Source of the DNA: Gammaproteobacteria bacterium
GTDB taxonomy: Bacteria > Pseudomonadota > Gammaproteobacteria > Steroidobacterales > XN24
Length of the DNA stretch: 41,047 nucleotides
Assembly: GCA_029287575.1 (NCBI GenBank)
Contig: JARFQW010000085.1
Coordinates: forward strand, 1 to 41,047
Direction of reading: 5' to 3'
A program made the position numbers and the translations under genes. Under the pieces are notes generated by a model. It did no database searches and was not told where the DNA came from. It saw only the letters and a program-made list of their open reading frames with translations. This document shows positions 8,431 through 16,275 of the stretch, in pieces (the stretch's first letter is position 1; every line of letters starts with the position of its first letter).

Positions 8431-9456
8431 ATGTCCGGAGCGGTCAGCATCGCCGTTGACGCGATGGGAGGCGACCGCGGCGCCGGCCTGACCGTGCCCG
8501 CGGTTTGCCGGCTCCTGTCATCGGATACTGACATCCGGGTCTTGCTGGTCGGCGTCCCGGGTGTCGTCAAACCCCTCCTCGCGAAGCAATCCTTTCCGGA
8601 TCATCGGCTCGAATTCGTTTCCGCCGCCGAGGTGGTGGGCATGGATGAATCGCCCGTCGACGCGCTGCGCAAGAAGCGCGATTCGTCATTGCGGATATCC
8701 GTGGACCTGGTTCGCGAGGGACGCGCGGATGCGCTTGTCAGCGCCGGCAACACTGGTGCACTCATGGCCACCGCCCGTTTCGTTCTGAAGACCTTGCCCG
8801 GTATCGAACGTCCGGCCATTGTTTCCGCGATACCGGCGATCGGTGGGCATACCCACATGCTCGATCTCGGTGCCAGCGCCGGCGCCACACCGGCGCAACT
8901 CGTCCAGTTCGCGGTCATGGGGTCCGTCCTCGCTGCCGACATTCATCAGATCCGGCAGCCCCGGGTCGGCCTCCTCAATATCGGGACCGAGGAAAACAAG
9001 GGCAATGATGTCCTCCGCGAAGCAGGGCGCCTGTTAAAAGTCGGGACCCTCAACTACGTGGGCTTCGTCGAGGGTCATGACATCATGGCCGGTGAGGTGG
9101 ACGTCGTGGTGTCCGACGGATTCACCGGGAACGTGGCCCTCAAGACAATGGAAGGGGCGGTCCGCATGCTGCTCGACACGACGCGGGAAGAGGTGCAGCG
9201 AAACTGGGCAACCCGGTTGCTGGGCCTGTTTTCCCGGCCGCTGTTCCGGGCCATGGCTCAGCGCCTGGACCCGAGGGTCTACAATGGCGCCACACTGGTG
9301 GGATTGAATGGCGTTGTGATCAAGAGTCACGGAGCCGCGGATTCCGTGGCTTTTCAGAACGCGATTCGCACGGCTGCGATCGAGGCGCGCAAGGGCGTGC
9401 CGGATCAGATCGCTGAACTCCTGGCAAGGCAAACTGTTCTGGAAGCGCCCGTATGA
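8431..9456 (+). CDS. plsX: phosphate acyltransferase PlsX
   Basis: A 341-residue PlsX that converts acyl-ACP and phosphate to acyl-phosphate for PlsY, the first step of phospholipid synthesis at the membrane. Family marks are AVDAMGGDRG at the N terminus, SAGNTGALMATA, LLNIGTEENKGND, and VSDGFTGNVALKTMEG. Full family length. The start is ATG 8431, 30 nt after rpmF. Its stop overlaps the fabH start by 4 nt (ATGA), implying translational coupling. Confidence 0.97.
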   Translation: MSGAVSIAVDAMGGDRGAGLTVPAVCRLLSSDTDIRVLLVGVPGVVKPLLAKQSFPDHRLEFVSAAEVVGMDESPVDALRKKRDSSLRISVDLVREGRADALVSAGNTGALMATARFVLKTLPGIERPAIVSAIPAIGGHTHMLDLGASAGATPAQLVQFAVMGSVLAADIHQIRQPRVGLLNIGTEENKGNDVLREAGRLLKVGTLNYVGFVEGHDIMAGEVDVVVSDGFTGNVALKTMEGAVRMLLDTTREEVQRNWATRLLGLFSRPLFRAMAQRLDPRVYNGATLVGLNGVVIKSHGAADSVAFQNAIRTAAIEARKGVPDQIAELLARQTVLEAPV

Positions 9457-10421
9457 AGTATTCACGCATTATCGGTACGGGTCGGTGTCTGCCGGACAAG
9501 GTGGTCACGAATGCGGATCTGGAGAAGATCGTGGACACCACCGACGAGTGGATTCGATCCCGAACCGGCATCGAGCGCCGACATATGGCCGCCGAGGGGG
9601 AGACTACCTGTGATCTGGCCGAGGGGGCGGTCCGCGAGGCAATGGCGGCCGCGGAGATCGGCCCTGACGACGTGGACATGATCGTGATCGGCTCCACGAC
9701 TCCGGATCAGGTATTTCCGAACATGGGCTGTCTGCTGCAGGCGCGCCTCGGAATCCATGGTCCGGCCGCATTCAGTCTTGAGGCGGCGTGCAGCGGCTTC
9801 ATCTTCGCGCTGAGCGTGGCGGACAAATACGTTCGCTGCGGGGACGTAAAGACCGCCGTGGTGGTTGGCGCCGAGACGCTCACTCGAATCGTCGACTGGA
9901 ACGACCGCGGCACCTGTGTGCTGTTCGGGGACGGGGCCGGCGCGGTGGTCATTCGCGCCGACGATGAACCCGGGATACTGTCCACCCACATTCACGCGGA
10001 TGGCGCCTACAAGGATCTTCTCTACTTTCCGTCCGGGGTTTCCAAGGGCTTTGATCAGCTCAAGGCCGGCGCGGATGCCGTGCAGATGCGAGGCAATGAG
10101 GTGTTCAAAGTGGCCGTGAACACCCTGGGCCAGATCGTCGACGAGACCCTGGAGGCCAACAGTCTCGGCAAGGAAGATATCGACTGGCTGATCCCGCACC
10201 AGGCCAACATCCGGATGATCCAGGCCACGGCGAAGAAGCTCGGGATGCCCATGGAGCGAGTGGTCCTCACGGTTCAGGACCATGGCAATACCTCCGCGGC
10301 CTCGGTTCCCATGGCCCTGGATGTCGCCGTCCGCGACGGCCGGATTCAGCGGGGAGATCGGCTGCTGCTGGAAGCCTTCGGCGGCGGCTTTACCTGGGGC
10401 TCTGCGCTGGTCCGGTACTGA
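9453..10421 (+). CDS. fabH: 3-oxoacyl-ACP synthase III (KAS III)
   Basis: A 322-residue FabH that condenses acetyl-CoA with malonyl-ACP to start fatty-acid elongation. The catalytic triad is visible: Cys113 in EAACSGF, His249 in IPHQANIRM and Asn279 in DHGNTSAASVP. The C-terminal LLEAFGGGFTWGSALVRY is typical. It overlaps plsX by 4 nt. The E. coli order would continue with fabD, fabG and acpP, but here the next gene is an unrelated membrane protein on the other strand whose 3' end overlaps fabH by 32 bp. The remaining fab genes must be elsewhere. Confidence 0.97.
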   Translation: MKYSRIIGTGRCLPDKVVTNADLEKIVDTTDEWIRSRTGIERRHMAAEGETTCDLAEGAVREAMAAAEIGPDDVDMIVIGSTTPDQVFPNMGCLLQARLGIHGPAAFSLEAACSGFIFALSVADKYVRCGDVKTAVVVGAETLTRIVDWNDRGTCVLFGDGAGAVVIRADDEPGILSTHIHADGAYKDLLYFPSGVSKGFDQLKAGADAVQMRGNEVFKVAVNTLGQIVDETLEANSLGKEDIDWLIPHQANIRMIQATAKKLGMPMERVVLTVQDHGNTSAASVPMALDVAVRDGRIQRGDRLLLEAFGGGFTWGSALVRY

Positions 10422-10950
10422 TGGCGACGTAGGCCGTCCGCGCCCAGCGATAGAGAAGGGGCAAGGCGATGGCCCAGGCCAGTCCGATGAGGGTCACGAC
10501 CAGCAGCGGTTCGGCCTCGAAGGTGAGCGCGCCGAGCCGGGCACCGGCGAAGTAGGACGTGGCGCCGCCAAAACCGCCAAACAGCGCCGCCAGCCAGGGC
10601 TTGGGCGCCAGCCACCCCAGCGAATGGTTCATGGTAAGGGCAAAATTCAGCCACATGGCGAGCAGCCAGACAGGGAGAGCCTGCGCCGAGGGCCAGGGGC
10701 TGGCGTAGCCGACCAAACCCAGCCAGACGTAGCTGCTGTCCAGGATCAGGCCGGTTCCCGCGCAAACGAGCATGGCCGCCGCATCGGCTGCCGCCTTGCC
10801 CCCCCATGCGAGGGTGAGAGCGCAAAAGGGCAGGAACACAAGGGGGCCCAGCCAGGGCATGCCGTTTGCCGCCCCCAGGACGCTGGAGAACCAGACGGCG
10901 TTGAAGCCGGCAATATTGATCAGAGTCCAGAGGCGCGGATTGTGATGCAT
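10390..10950 (-). CDS. DUF2878 family membrane protein
   Basis: A 186-residue integral membrane protein resembling DUF2878. It shows about five or six hydrophobic segments, with family-like features: WTLINIAGFNAVWFSSVLGA at the start, GLILDSSYVWLGLV in the middle, WLNFALTMNHSLGWL, and the glycine-rich GGFGGATSYFAGARLGAL. I chose ATG 10950 (MHHNPRLW) because it begins just before the first membrane segment; further in-frame codons upstream run into the divergent ppa gene. The function of the family is unknown. Its last 10 codons are antisense to the end of fabH. Confidence 0.8.
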   Translation of the reverse strand: MHHNPRLWTLINIAGFNAVWFSSVLGAANGMPWLGPLVFLPFCALTLAWGGKAAADAAAMLVCAGTGLILDSSYVWLGLVGYASPWPSAQALPVWLLAMWLNFALTMNHSLGWLAPKPWLAALFGGFGGATSYFAGARLGALTFEAEPLLVVTLIGLAWAIALPLLYRWARTAYVAISTGPAQSPR

Positions 10951-11024
10951 AACCGGCCGCTTCGGGCGACACGGGGCCCCGGATTCAGCTATCTTCTCCA
11001 CGGACCTCCACATGAGACCCCGGC

Positions 11025-11714
11025 ATGACCAAGAAACGGACACGAACCCCGGCCTCCGGCTTCCACTGGTGGCGTCCCCATCCCTGGCACGGACTCAGCC
11101 CGGGCAAGAATCCGCCCCTGCTGGTTCAGGCCTTCATCGAGATCACGCCGTTTGACTATGTGAAGTACGAGGTCGACAAGGAATCCGGCTATATCGTGGT
11201 CGACCGGCCCCAGCGCACCTCCGCGCAGCCGCCGGCTCTGTATGGATTTATTCCGAAAACCTATTGCGCGGAAGGGGTTCTTGGCCTCACTCCGGGTGCC
11301 GAGGTGGCCGACGGCGATCCGCTGGATGTCTGCATCATCAGTGAACGGCGCATCGACCAGGGCGGTATTTTGGTGAACGCCCGTGTCGTGGGGGGGGTGC
11401 AGATGCTCGATGGTGGAGAAGCGGACGACAAGATCATCGCCGTGCTTGACAGTGATCACATCTGGGCCAGCGCCCGTGACATCTCCGACATCCCCGACGT
11501 CGTGGTCCAGCGACTTTGCCATTATTTTGCCACCTACAAGATGGACCCCTCGATGGAAAGCGAGGTGCAGATCACGGGGGTCTACGGTCGTGAGCATGCG
11601 GCAAAAGTCGTGGAAGCTGCGCTTTCGGACTACCACAATCACTATGGGGAACTGTCCGAGAAATGGGCGGAGCTGGAGGACAGCCTGATTCTCGGAGCGG
11701 TAAAGCCTGAATAG
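11025..11714 (+). CDS. ppa: inorganic pyrophosphatase (family I)
   Basis: A 229-residue soluble family I pyrophosphatase that hydrolyses PPi to drive biosynthetic reactions. The family signature D-x-D-P-L-D is seen as DGDPLDVCI. KYEVDKESGY and the YGFIPKTYC segment carry further active-site residues (Lys, Glu, Tyr). It is longer than the roughly 175-residue E. coli enzyme: an N-terminal FHWWRPHPWHGLSPG stretch and a C-terminal extension place it closer to the longer pyrophosphatases known from Chlamydiae, Spirochaetes and Bacteroidetes. It is transcribed alone, with a likely terminator 35 nt after the stop. Confidence 0.92.
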   Translation: MTKKRTRTPASGFHWWRPHPWHGLSPGKNPPLLVQAFIEITPFDYVKYEVDKESGYIVVDRPQRTSAQPPALYGFIPKTYCAEGVLGLTPGAEVADGDPLDVCIISERRIDQGGILVNARVVGGVQMLDGGEADDKIIAVLDSDHIWASARDISDIPDVVVQRLCHYFATYKMDPSMESEVQITGVYGREHAAKVVEAALSDYHNHYGELSEKWAELEDSLILGAVKPE

Positions 11715-11749
11715 CCCGCCGCCGCGCCGGGCTATGAAAAACGCATTCG

Positions 11750-11767
11750 CCGGCGATAGCCGGTTTT
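11750..11767 (+). terminator. predicted intrinsic terminator after ppa
   Basis: CCGGC (11750-11754), loop GATA, GCCGG (11759-11763), followed by TTTT (11764-11767). The stem is short but GC-only. An earlier inverted repeat, TAGCCCG (11712-11718) with CGGGCTA (11728-11734), directly spans the ppa stop and may add to 3'-end formation. Confidence 0.5.
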
Positions 11768-11786
11768 GCCGTCGGCGGGTTTCTCG

Positions 11787-12554
11787 CTAGCCGTGAATTT
11801 CGTCGTAGAGGGCGAGAAATTCTTCCGTGAGCTTGTGGCGCGGCGCGAGGTGGATCAGCGGCAGGCATTGTTCATGAGACTCGCGCATTTTCACTGACGC
11901 CGAGAGGCGGGTTTCAAGAACCGGCAGGCCTTCCTCGATGAGTTCGCCGACCAGCCGCTGCGGCAGGTTGGCCCGCGCCATGAACTGGTTGATCACGATG
12001 CCTTCGATTTCCAGTTCGGGGTTGTGGTCCCCCTGGGTTTCCTCGATGTTTTCCATGAGCGAGTAGAGCGCTCTGCGGGAAAAGTCGTCACAGTCGAACG
12101 GAACGAGACAGGTGTCCGCGGAGATCAGCGCGGCAAGCGTGTAGAAATTGAAGGCCGGCGGGGTGTCGATGTAGACATAGTCGAACCGGTCCTCGAGGCG
12201 CTTGAGCATGTCCCGGAGCTTGTAGATCTTGTGGCGGGCCTCCAGCTTGGCCTGGAGTTCGGCGAGTTCGGGCGAGGAGGCCATGACGGACAGGCCCTCG
12301 AACTCCGTCCGGGTGACATAGTCTTCCGGATCCCTGGGCAGCAGCCGGAACGACAGTACGTCTCCGAAAAAGGACCCGAGGTCGAACTCCGTGGTCTCGT
12401 ATTCGTCGCCGAGGAGATACTGGCTGGCGTTGCCCTGGGGGTCGAGATCTACGATTAGCGTATCGCGGCCGAGGCTGGCGCTGATGGCGGCGAGGTTGAC
12501 CGCGATGCTGGACTTTCCGACCCCGCCTTTCTGGTTGAAGATCACCCTGCGCAT
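11787..12554 (-). CDS. ParA family ATPase (orphan)
   Basis: A 255-residue deviant-Walker ATPase of the ParA/Soj/MinD superfamily. The sequence shows KGGVGKSSIAVNLA (deviant Walker A with the signature lysine), LIVDLDPQGNASQYLLG (Walker A') and FDYVYIDTPPAF (Walker B). It ends FLALYDEIHG. There is no parB, parS-like repeat, chemotaxis or cellulose gene next to it, so it is not the chromosome-partition ParA by context. Such orphan ParAs may position other cargo; the cargo is unknown here. It is 88 bp downstream of the DUF1232 gene on the same strand and may be co-transcribed with it. Confidence 0.9.
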   Translation of the reverse strand: MRRVIFNQKGGVGKSSIAVNLAAISASLGRDTLIVDLDPQGNASQYLLGDEYETTEFDLGSFFGDVLSFRLLPRDPEDYVTRTEFEGLSVMASSPELAELQAKLEARHKIYKLRDMLKRLEDRFDYVYIDTPPAFNFYTLAALISADTCLVPFDCDDFSRRALYSLMENIEETQGDHNPELEIEGIVINQFMARANLPQRLVGELIEEGLPVLETRLSASVKMRESHEQCLPLIHLAPRHKLTEEFLALYDEIHG

Positions 12555-12642
12555 AGCTATGGATCCGACTGCGTGCTGCGAAGCAGCAAAGTCTCGATCA
12601 AGGCCAGCCCGGAGTCAAGCCGGCAATTGAAATGGTGCGCGC

Positions 12643-13200
12643 CTAGAGCAGTCGAGCGGTATCGCCGGCGCCCTCGGTCTCCCGTTCCCGACGGCGGGCG
12701 ATCCGTTCGCGCAGCTGTTCACGACGGGCGGAGAGCTTGGCGGCGCGTTTCTTGGCGTCCGAGCGAATCCGGAAGCTTTTGTCGTATTTCTCCCGGTATT
12801 CGCAGAAATCCTCGTAGCCCTCGATCTCGTGGCGCAGCTCCCTGAGGGCAAGTTCGACCATGATGGCGTCATCGAGATATCCAATTCCCGGGATGCTGTC
12901 CGGAATGAGATCCTCGGGGTCGCAGAAATAGACCAGGGCGCTCAGAACGCGGTTTCTGTCAGCTTTGGGCAGCTGCCAGTCTTCGTCCTCGACCATTTTC
13001 GCCATCGCTTCGAGTCGATGAAGGCGATCGGTTACAAAGGTCGGGGCGCGAGCCCCTTTGACTTCCTTGAACACGGCACGCGCGGCCTCAAGGATGTCAT
13101 CATCGTCCGCGTCGCGCACGGTACCCCGCGCCCGGCGCATAATGTCGCGAAAGTGACGGATGTCTCGATCGCTGATTTCAAATGACACACGCAGGGACAT
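12643..13200 (-). CDS. DUF1232 (YkvA-like) protein
   Basis: A 185-residue protein with a DUF1232/YkvA core at about residues 85-125. The segment LVYFCDPEDLIPDSIPGIGYLDDA is the family hallmark (Y-h-hxPxDLIPDxIPhhGhhDD). The C terminus is a long, charged helical region (AKKRAAKLSARREQLRERIARRRERE), probably a coiled coil. I chose ATG 13200 since the extension to 13257 lacks family similarity. The function of DUF1232 proteins is unknown. It is divergent from the DASS transporter (79-bp gap) and upstream of the ParA gene on the same strand. Confidence 0.85.
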   Translation of the reverse strand: MSLRVSFEISDRDIRHFRDIMRRARGTVRDADDDDILEAARAVFKEVKGARAPTFVTDRLHRLEAMAKMVEDEDWQLPKADRNRVLSALVYFCDPEDLIPDSIPGIGYLDDAIMVELALRELRHEIEGYEDFCEYREKYDKSFRIRSDAKKRAAKLSARREQLRERIARRRERETEGAGDTARLL

Positions 13201-13279
13201 TGTTATTTCCGTCTGGAGCGGCAGGCGAAGGCTACGCTGCCCCTGAAATGCCGTCAACTACGGAGACAGGAGGGACGGA

Positions 13280-14710
13280 CTGATCGACCGCAACCCGTGG
13301 CGTGCCCGCGCCGGCCTCTGGGCCGGGCCGCTCCTTGCCCTGCTGGTCTGGGTAATGCTCGGAGGCGGCGAGGGAGAGCTCGGCGACGCCGGCCGGCGCA
13401 CGGCGGCCGTGGCGGTATGGATGGCGGTCTGGTGGATGACCGAGGCCATCCCTCTTTACGCCACGGCCCTCATCCCGCTCGCGGCGTTTCCGTTGCTGGG
13501 GGTCGCGGATCCGAGAACCGCCGCGGCGCCCTACGGGCATCCGTTGATCTACCTGTTCCTCGGCGGTTTCATGATTGCGCTGGCCATCGAGCGTGCCGGG
13601 CTGCATGAACGCATGGCCCGGGGGGCCGTCCGCCTCGTCGGCTCACGCCCGGATCGCCTGATGGGGGCATTTCTGGTGACCAGCGCGGCGCTGAGCATGT
13701 GGGTATCGAATACCGCCACGGCCATCGTGATGACCCCGGTCGCGCTCAGCCTGCTCCGGAACGATGAGTCGCGCGACAGCCCGTTCGCCTGCGGCCTCTT
13801 GCTGTGTGTTGCCTACGGGGCTTCGATCGGTGGTGTCGGGACGCTGATCGGGACACCGCCGAACCTGTTCCTGGCTTCGTTCGCGGAGCAGTCCCTGGGC
13901 ATTACCATTTCGTTCGCGGCCTGGTTTGCCGCGGCGCTGCCTCTGGTCGCGGTTCTGGGTTTCGCCGCATGGTTTCTCATTGCGCGAATCCTGTATCGCT
14001 GTGATGGAGCCGGGGTGTCGGTTGCAGATTCCGGTACGGCGGGCCCGCTGAGCTCGGCCGAAAAACGGGTTGGGGTGGTCTTCGCGCTTGCAGCGGTCCT
14101 GTGGATCACCCGTCCGCTGCTGGTCCGTCTGGAGATGTTTGGCCTGACGCCGCTGGCCGGTCTGTCCGACACGGGAATCGCCGTGCTTGGCGCGTTGGTG
14201 TTGTTTGTTCTGCGGGACGCGGATGCACGGCCGCTCTTGAAATGGTCCGACACCCGCAGGCTGCCCTGGGGAATTCTGATTCTTTTCGGCGGCGGGTTGA
14301 GCCTGGCGGCGGCCATGGACGCCACCGGGGTAAGCCAGGCCCTGGGCCACGCACTCTCCGGTATTGCCACGCTGCCGGCGCCCGTGCTGGTGCTCTGCGT
14401 CTGCGGCCTGATGATCTTCCTGACGGAAATTACGAGCAATACCGCCACGACTGCGGCGATGGTGCCTATTCTGGCGGCCCTGGCCCAGGGTGCCGGGATG
14501 CCTCCGCTGATGCTCGCCCTGCCGGCGGCCGTTGCGGCGAGCTGCGCATTCATGCTGCCCGTGGCCACGCCGCCGAATGCGATTGTCTTCGGCAGTGGCC
14601 ACCTGCCAATGTCCGCCATGGTGAGGGCCGGCTTCTGGCTCAACCTGCTCAGCGTGGTTCTGGTCGCCGTCTGGAGCCTGACACTGGGCCAGTCTTTGAT
14701 CCGATCTTGA
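13280..14710 (+). CDS. DASS/SLC13 family anion:sodium symporter, probable CTG start
   Basis: A divalent anion:Na+ symporter (SLC13/DASS family), 476 residues from the proposed start. Both sodium-site SNT motifs are present: MWVSNTATAIVMTPVALSL and EITSNTATTAAMVPIL. WWMTEAIPLYATALIPL is the family N-terminal signature, and IGGVGTLIGTPPN and LPVATPPNAIVFGSG are the twin re-entrant loop motifs. Substrates are typically di- or tricarboxylates or sulfate; not predictable here. The first ATG (13355) would delete GLWAGPLLALLVWV, which is family-like first-helix sequence. Upstream in frame the only plausible start is CTG 13280, preceded at 5 nt by AGGAGGG (13268-13274); the in-frame stop is at 13244-13246 and no ATG, GTG or TTG lies between. 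Confidence 0.9.
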   Translation: MIDRNPWRARAGLWAGPLLALLVWVMLGGGEGELGDAGRRTAAVAVWMAVWWMTEAIPLYATALIPLAAFPLLGVADPRTAAAPYGHPLIYLFLGGFMIALAIERAGLHERMARGAVRLVGSRPDRLMGAFLVTSAALSMWVSNTATAIVMTPVALSLLRNDESRDSPFACGLLLCVAYGASIGGVGTLIGTPPNLFLASFAEQSLGITISFAAWFAAALPLVAVLGFAAWFLIARILYRCDGAGVSVADSGTAGPLSSAEKRVGVVFALAAVLWITRPLLVRLEMFGLTPLAGLSDTGIAVLGALVLFVLRDADARPLLKWSDTRRLPWGILILFGGGLSLAAAMDATGVSQALGHALSGIATLPAPVLVLCVCGLMIFLTEITSNTATTAAMVPILAALAQGAGMPPLMLALPAAVAASCAFMLPVATPPNAIVFGSGHLPMSAMVRAGFWLNLLSVVLVAVWSLTLGQSLIRS

Positions 14711-14780
14711 TGCCGGGAACACGAGACATGCTGCGTGGACGCGATAGAATAGAGGCGGTTTTTTCATGGGATGATTCGAT

Positions 14781-15731
14781 TTGCGACAGATTCTGCTCCT
14801 GACGGTTCTCGTTTGCCTGACGGCCACCGCCCGCGGGGAGAGCTTCGTTCTCCCTCCAGAAGGCAACGACCTGGTCGGCTATCTCCGGGAGGTGCAGGTG
14901 CATCCGGACGAGACGCTCATCGATATCGGCCGCCGGCACAGCATCGGCTACGAGGAGATGGTCCGCGCCAACCCCGGTGTCGATCCCTGGATTCCCGGAG
15001 GCGGGACGGTCGTGCGTCTGCCCACTCGATTTATCCTGCCCCCGGGGCCGCGGGAGGGCCTGGTGATCAATCTTCCCGAATACCGCCTGTACTACTACCC
15101 GAAGGTCGGGAAGGGCGAAGCGCCCAGAGTAGAAACCTATCCGATCAGCATCGGGCGCATGGATTGGGCAACGCCGCTGGGCCGTCACAAGGTCGTAACC
15201 AAGGTCAAGGATCCCGCCTGGTATCCGCCCAAGTCGGTAAAAGAGGAGGCGCTTGCCCAGGGGAAGGAATTACCCAATGTCGTTCCGCCGGGGCCTGACA
15301 ACCCGCTAGGTGCGTACGCCATCCGCCTGGATATTCCGGGTTATCTGATCCACAGCACCAACAAACCCGCGGGGGTCGGCATGCGGGTAACTCATGGCTG
15401 CATTCGAATGTTTCCCGAGGATATCGAGGGCTTGTTCCCCAATGTGTCCGTGGGCACTCCTGTGCATGTCCTCAACGAGCCGGTGAAGGTGGGATGGGCG
15501 AGCGGTGAACTCTATGTCGAGGTCCATCCGCCCCTCGAGGAGGACAGGGCGGGCCGTGTGCGACTCGAGCTCACGCGCCTGATTGAGGATGCGACGGCCG
15601 GCGGGGCCAGCCCGGTGGACTGGCGCCGGGCCGGAGATGCCTGGTCGGAGGCGCGAGGATATCCCGAGCCCATCGGTGCGGATAGCGCCGCGCAAGTGGC
15701 GAACCTGGGTGAGGTGGCCCGGAATCCCTGA
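14781..15731 (+). CDS. periplasmic L,D-transpeptidase (YkuD domain, ErfK/YbiS-like)
   Basis: A 316-residue L,D-transpeptidase. Residues 1-19 form a signal peptide (LLLTVLVCLTATARG). A LysM-like segment follows (about 38-82: VHPDETLIDIGRRHSIGYEEMVRANPGVDPWI), then the YkuD domain with the signature HSTNKPAGVGMRVTHGCIRM; the nucleophile is Cys207. This LysM plus YkuD order is that of E. coli ErfK/YbiS/YcfS (LdtA-C), which attach Braun lipoprotein to meso-diaminopimelate; a 3-3 cross-linking role is the alternative. The start is TTG 14781; the ATG in frame at 14766 is followed by a stop. A convergent neighbour encodes an Lpp/OprI-like lipoprotein ending in lysine, a likely substrate. Confidence 0.93.
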   Translation: MRQILLLTVLVCLTATARGESFVLPPEGNDLVGYLREVQVHPDETLIDIGRRHSIGYEEMVRANPGVDPWIPGGGTVVRLPTRFILPPGPREGLVINLPEYRLYYYPKVGKGEAPRVETYPISIGRMDWATPLGRHKVVTKVKDPAWYPPKSVKEEALAQGKELPNVVPPGPDNPLGAYAIRLDIPGYLIHSTNKPAGVGMRVTHGCIRMFPEDIEGLFPNVSVGTPVHVLNEPVKVGWASGELYVEVHPPLEEDRAGRVRLELTRLIEDATAGGASPVDWRRAGDAWSEARGYPEPIGADSAAQVANLGEVARNP

Positions 15732-15872
15732 TAGCCTGAAAGCCGGCGCAACGCGGTAAGGCCCCGGGGGACAGCCGAGGCCCTCGCTGCCACCTGATAG
15801 CGTTGCGGTTCCGGGGCTGATCAGCGGGAACACGACAACCAGATGTCGGCCGTCCGACAGCCCACGCTTCCC

Positions 15873-15901
15873 AAAAAAAAGGCCGCGCAAAAGCGCGGCC
15901 T
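15873..15901 (-). terminator. strong intrinsic terminator of the lipoprotein gene
   Basis: On the minus strand: GGCCGCGC, loop TTTT, GCGCGGCC, then eight T. The stem arms are 15893-15900 and 15881-15888 and the T-run reads from A8 at 15873-15880. It is 26 nt past the lipoprotein stop. A strong terminator fits a highly expressed small lipoprotein. Confidence 0.93.
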
Positions 15902-15926
15902 CGAACAAACGGTGATTAGCCGCCTG

Positions 15927-16247
15927 TTACTTGGACATGGAAGAACGGAACATCCGCTCGATCCGGTCCGTGTTGGCAGCACAACAGCTCTGCGCTTCGC
16001 TCGCCGCCTGGGCGGCACGATTCGCGGTGCTCTGTGCATTCGACGACATGCGCTTCGCTTCATCCGCAGATGCAGCAGCAGCGTCGGCCGCAGCCTTCGC
16101 AGCGCCAGCATCAGCGGCGGCGCGATCGGCCGTAGCCTTCGCTTCCTCCGCAAGAGCGCGGATTTCGCTGTTAGAGCATCCGCTGGAGATGCCCAGGGCC
16201 GCCACCATCGCGGCAACCGCGAGCGTCTTCTGCAACTTCTTGTTCAT
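15927..16247 (-). CDS. Lpp/OprI-like alanine-zipper lipoprotein
   Basis: A 106-residue outer-membrane lipoprotein. Signal peptide MNKKLQKTLAVAAMVAALG, lipidation site ISSGC with Cys24. The mature part is an Ala-rich helix with a 7-residue repeat pattern (ATADRAAADAGAAKAAADAA and so on), expected to form a trimeric coiled coil as in Lpp and Pseudomonas OprI. It ends RMFRSSMSK; the terminal Lys matches the residue linked to peptidoglycan in Lpp. It is longer than OprI (83 residues) and has an unusual Cys-Cys pair near the C terminus (SCCAANTD). ATG 16247 is preceded by an adjacent in-frame TTG and by AGGGG at proper distance. It has a strong terminator. Confidence 0.9.
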   Translation of the reverse strand: MNKKLQKTLAVAAMVAALGISSGCSNSEIRALAEEAKATADRAAADAGAAKAAADAAAASADEAKRMSSNAQSTANRAAQAASEAQSCCAANTDRIERMFRSSMSK

Positions 16248-16261
16248 CAAGGTTCCCCTGA

Positions 16262-16275
16262 TTGACCATGGTCAA
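16262..16275. promoter_or_regulatory. 14-bp perfect palindrome in the lipoprotein leader
   Basis: TTGACCATGGTCAA lies 15-28 nt before the lipoprotein start codon, just upstream of its Shine-Dalgarno AGGGG. It could be an operator, or in RNA a small hairpin shielding or exposing the ribosome-binding site. No known regulator consensus is claimed. Confidence 0.4.
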
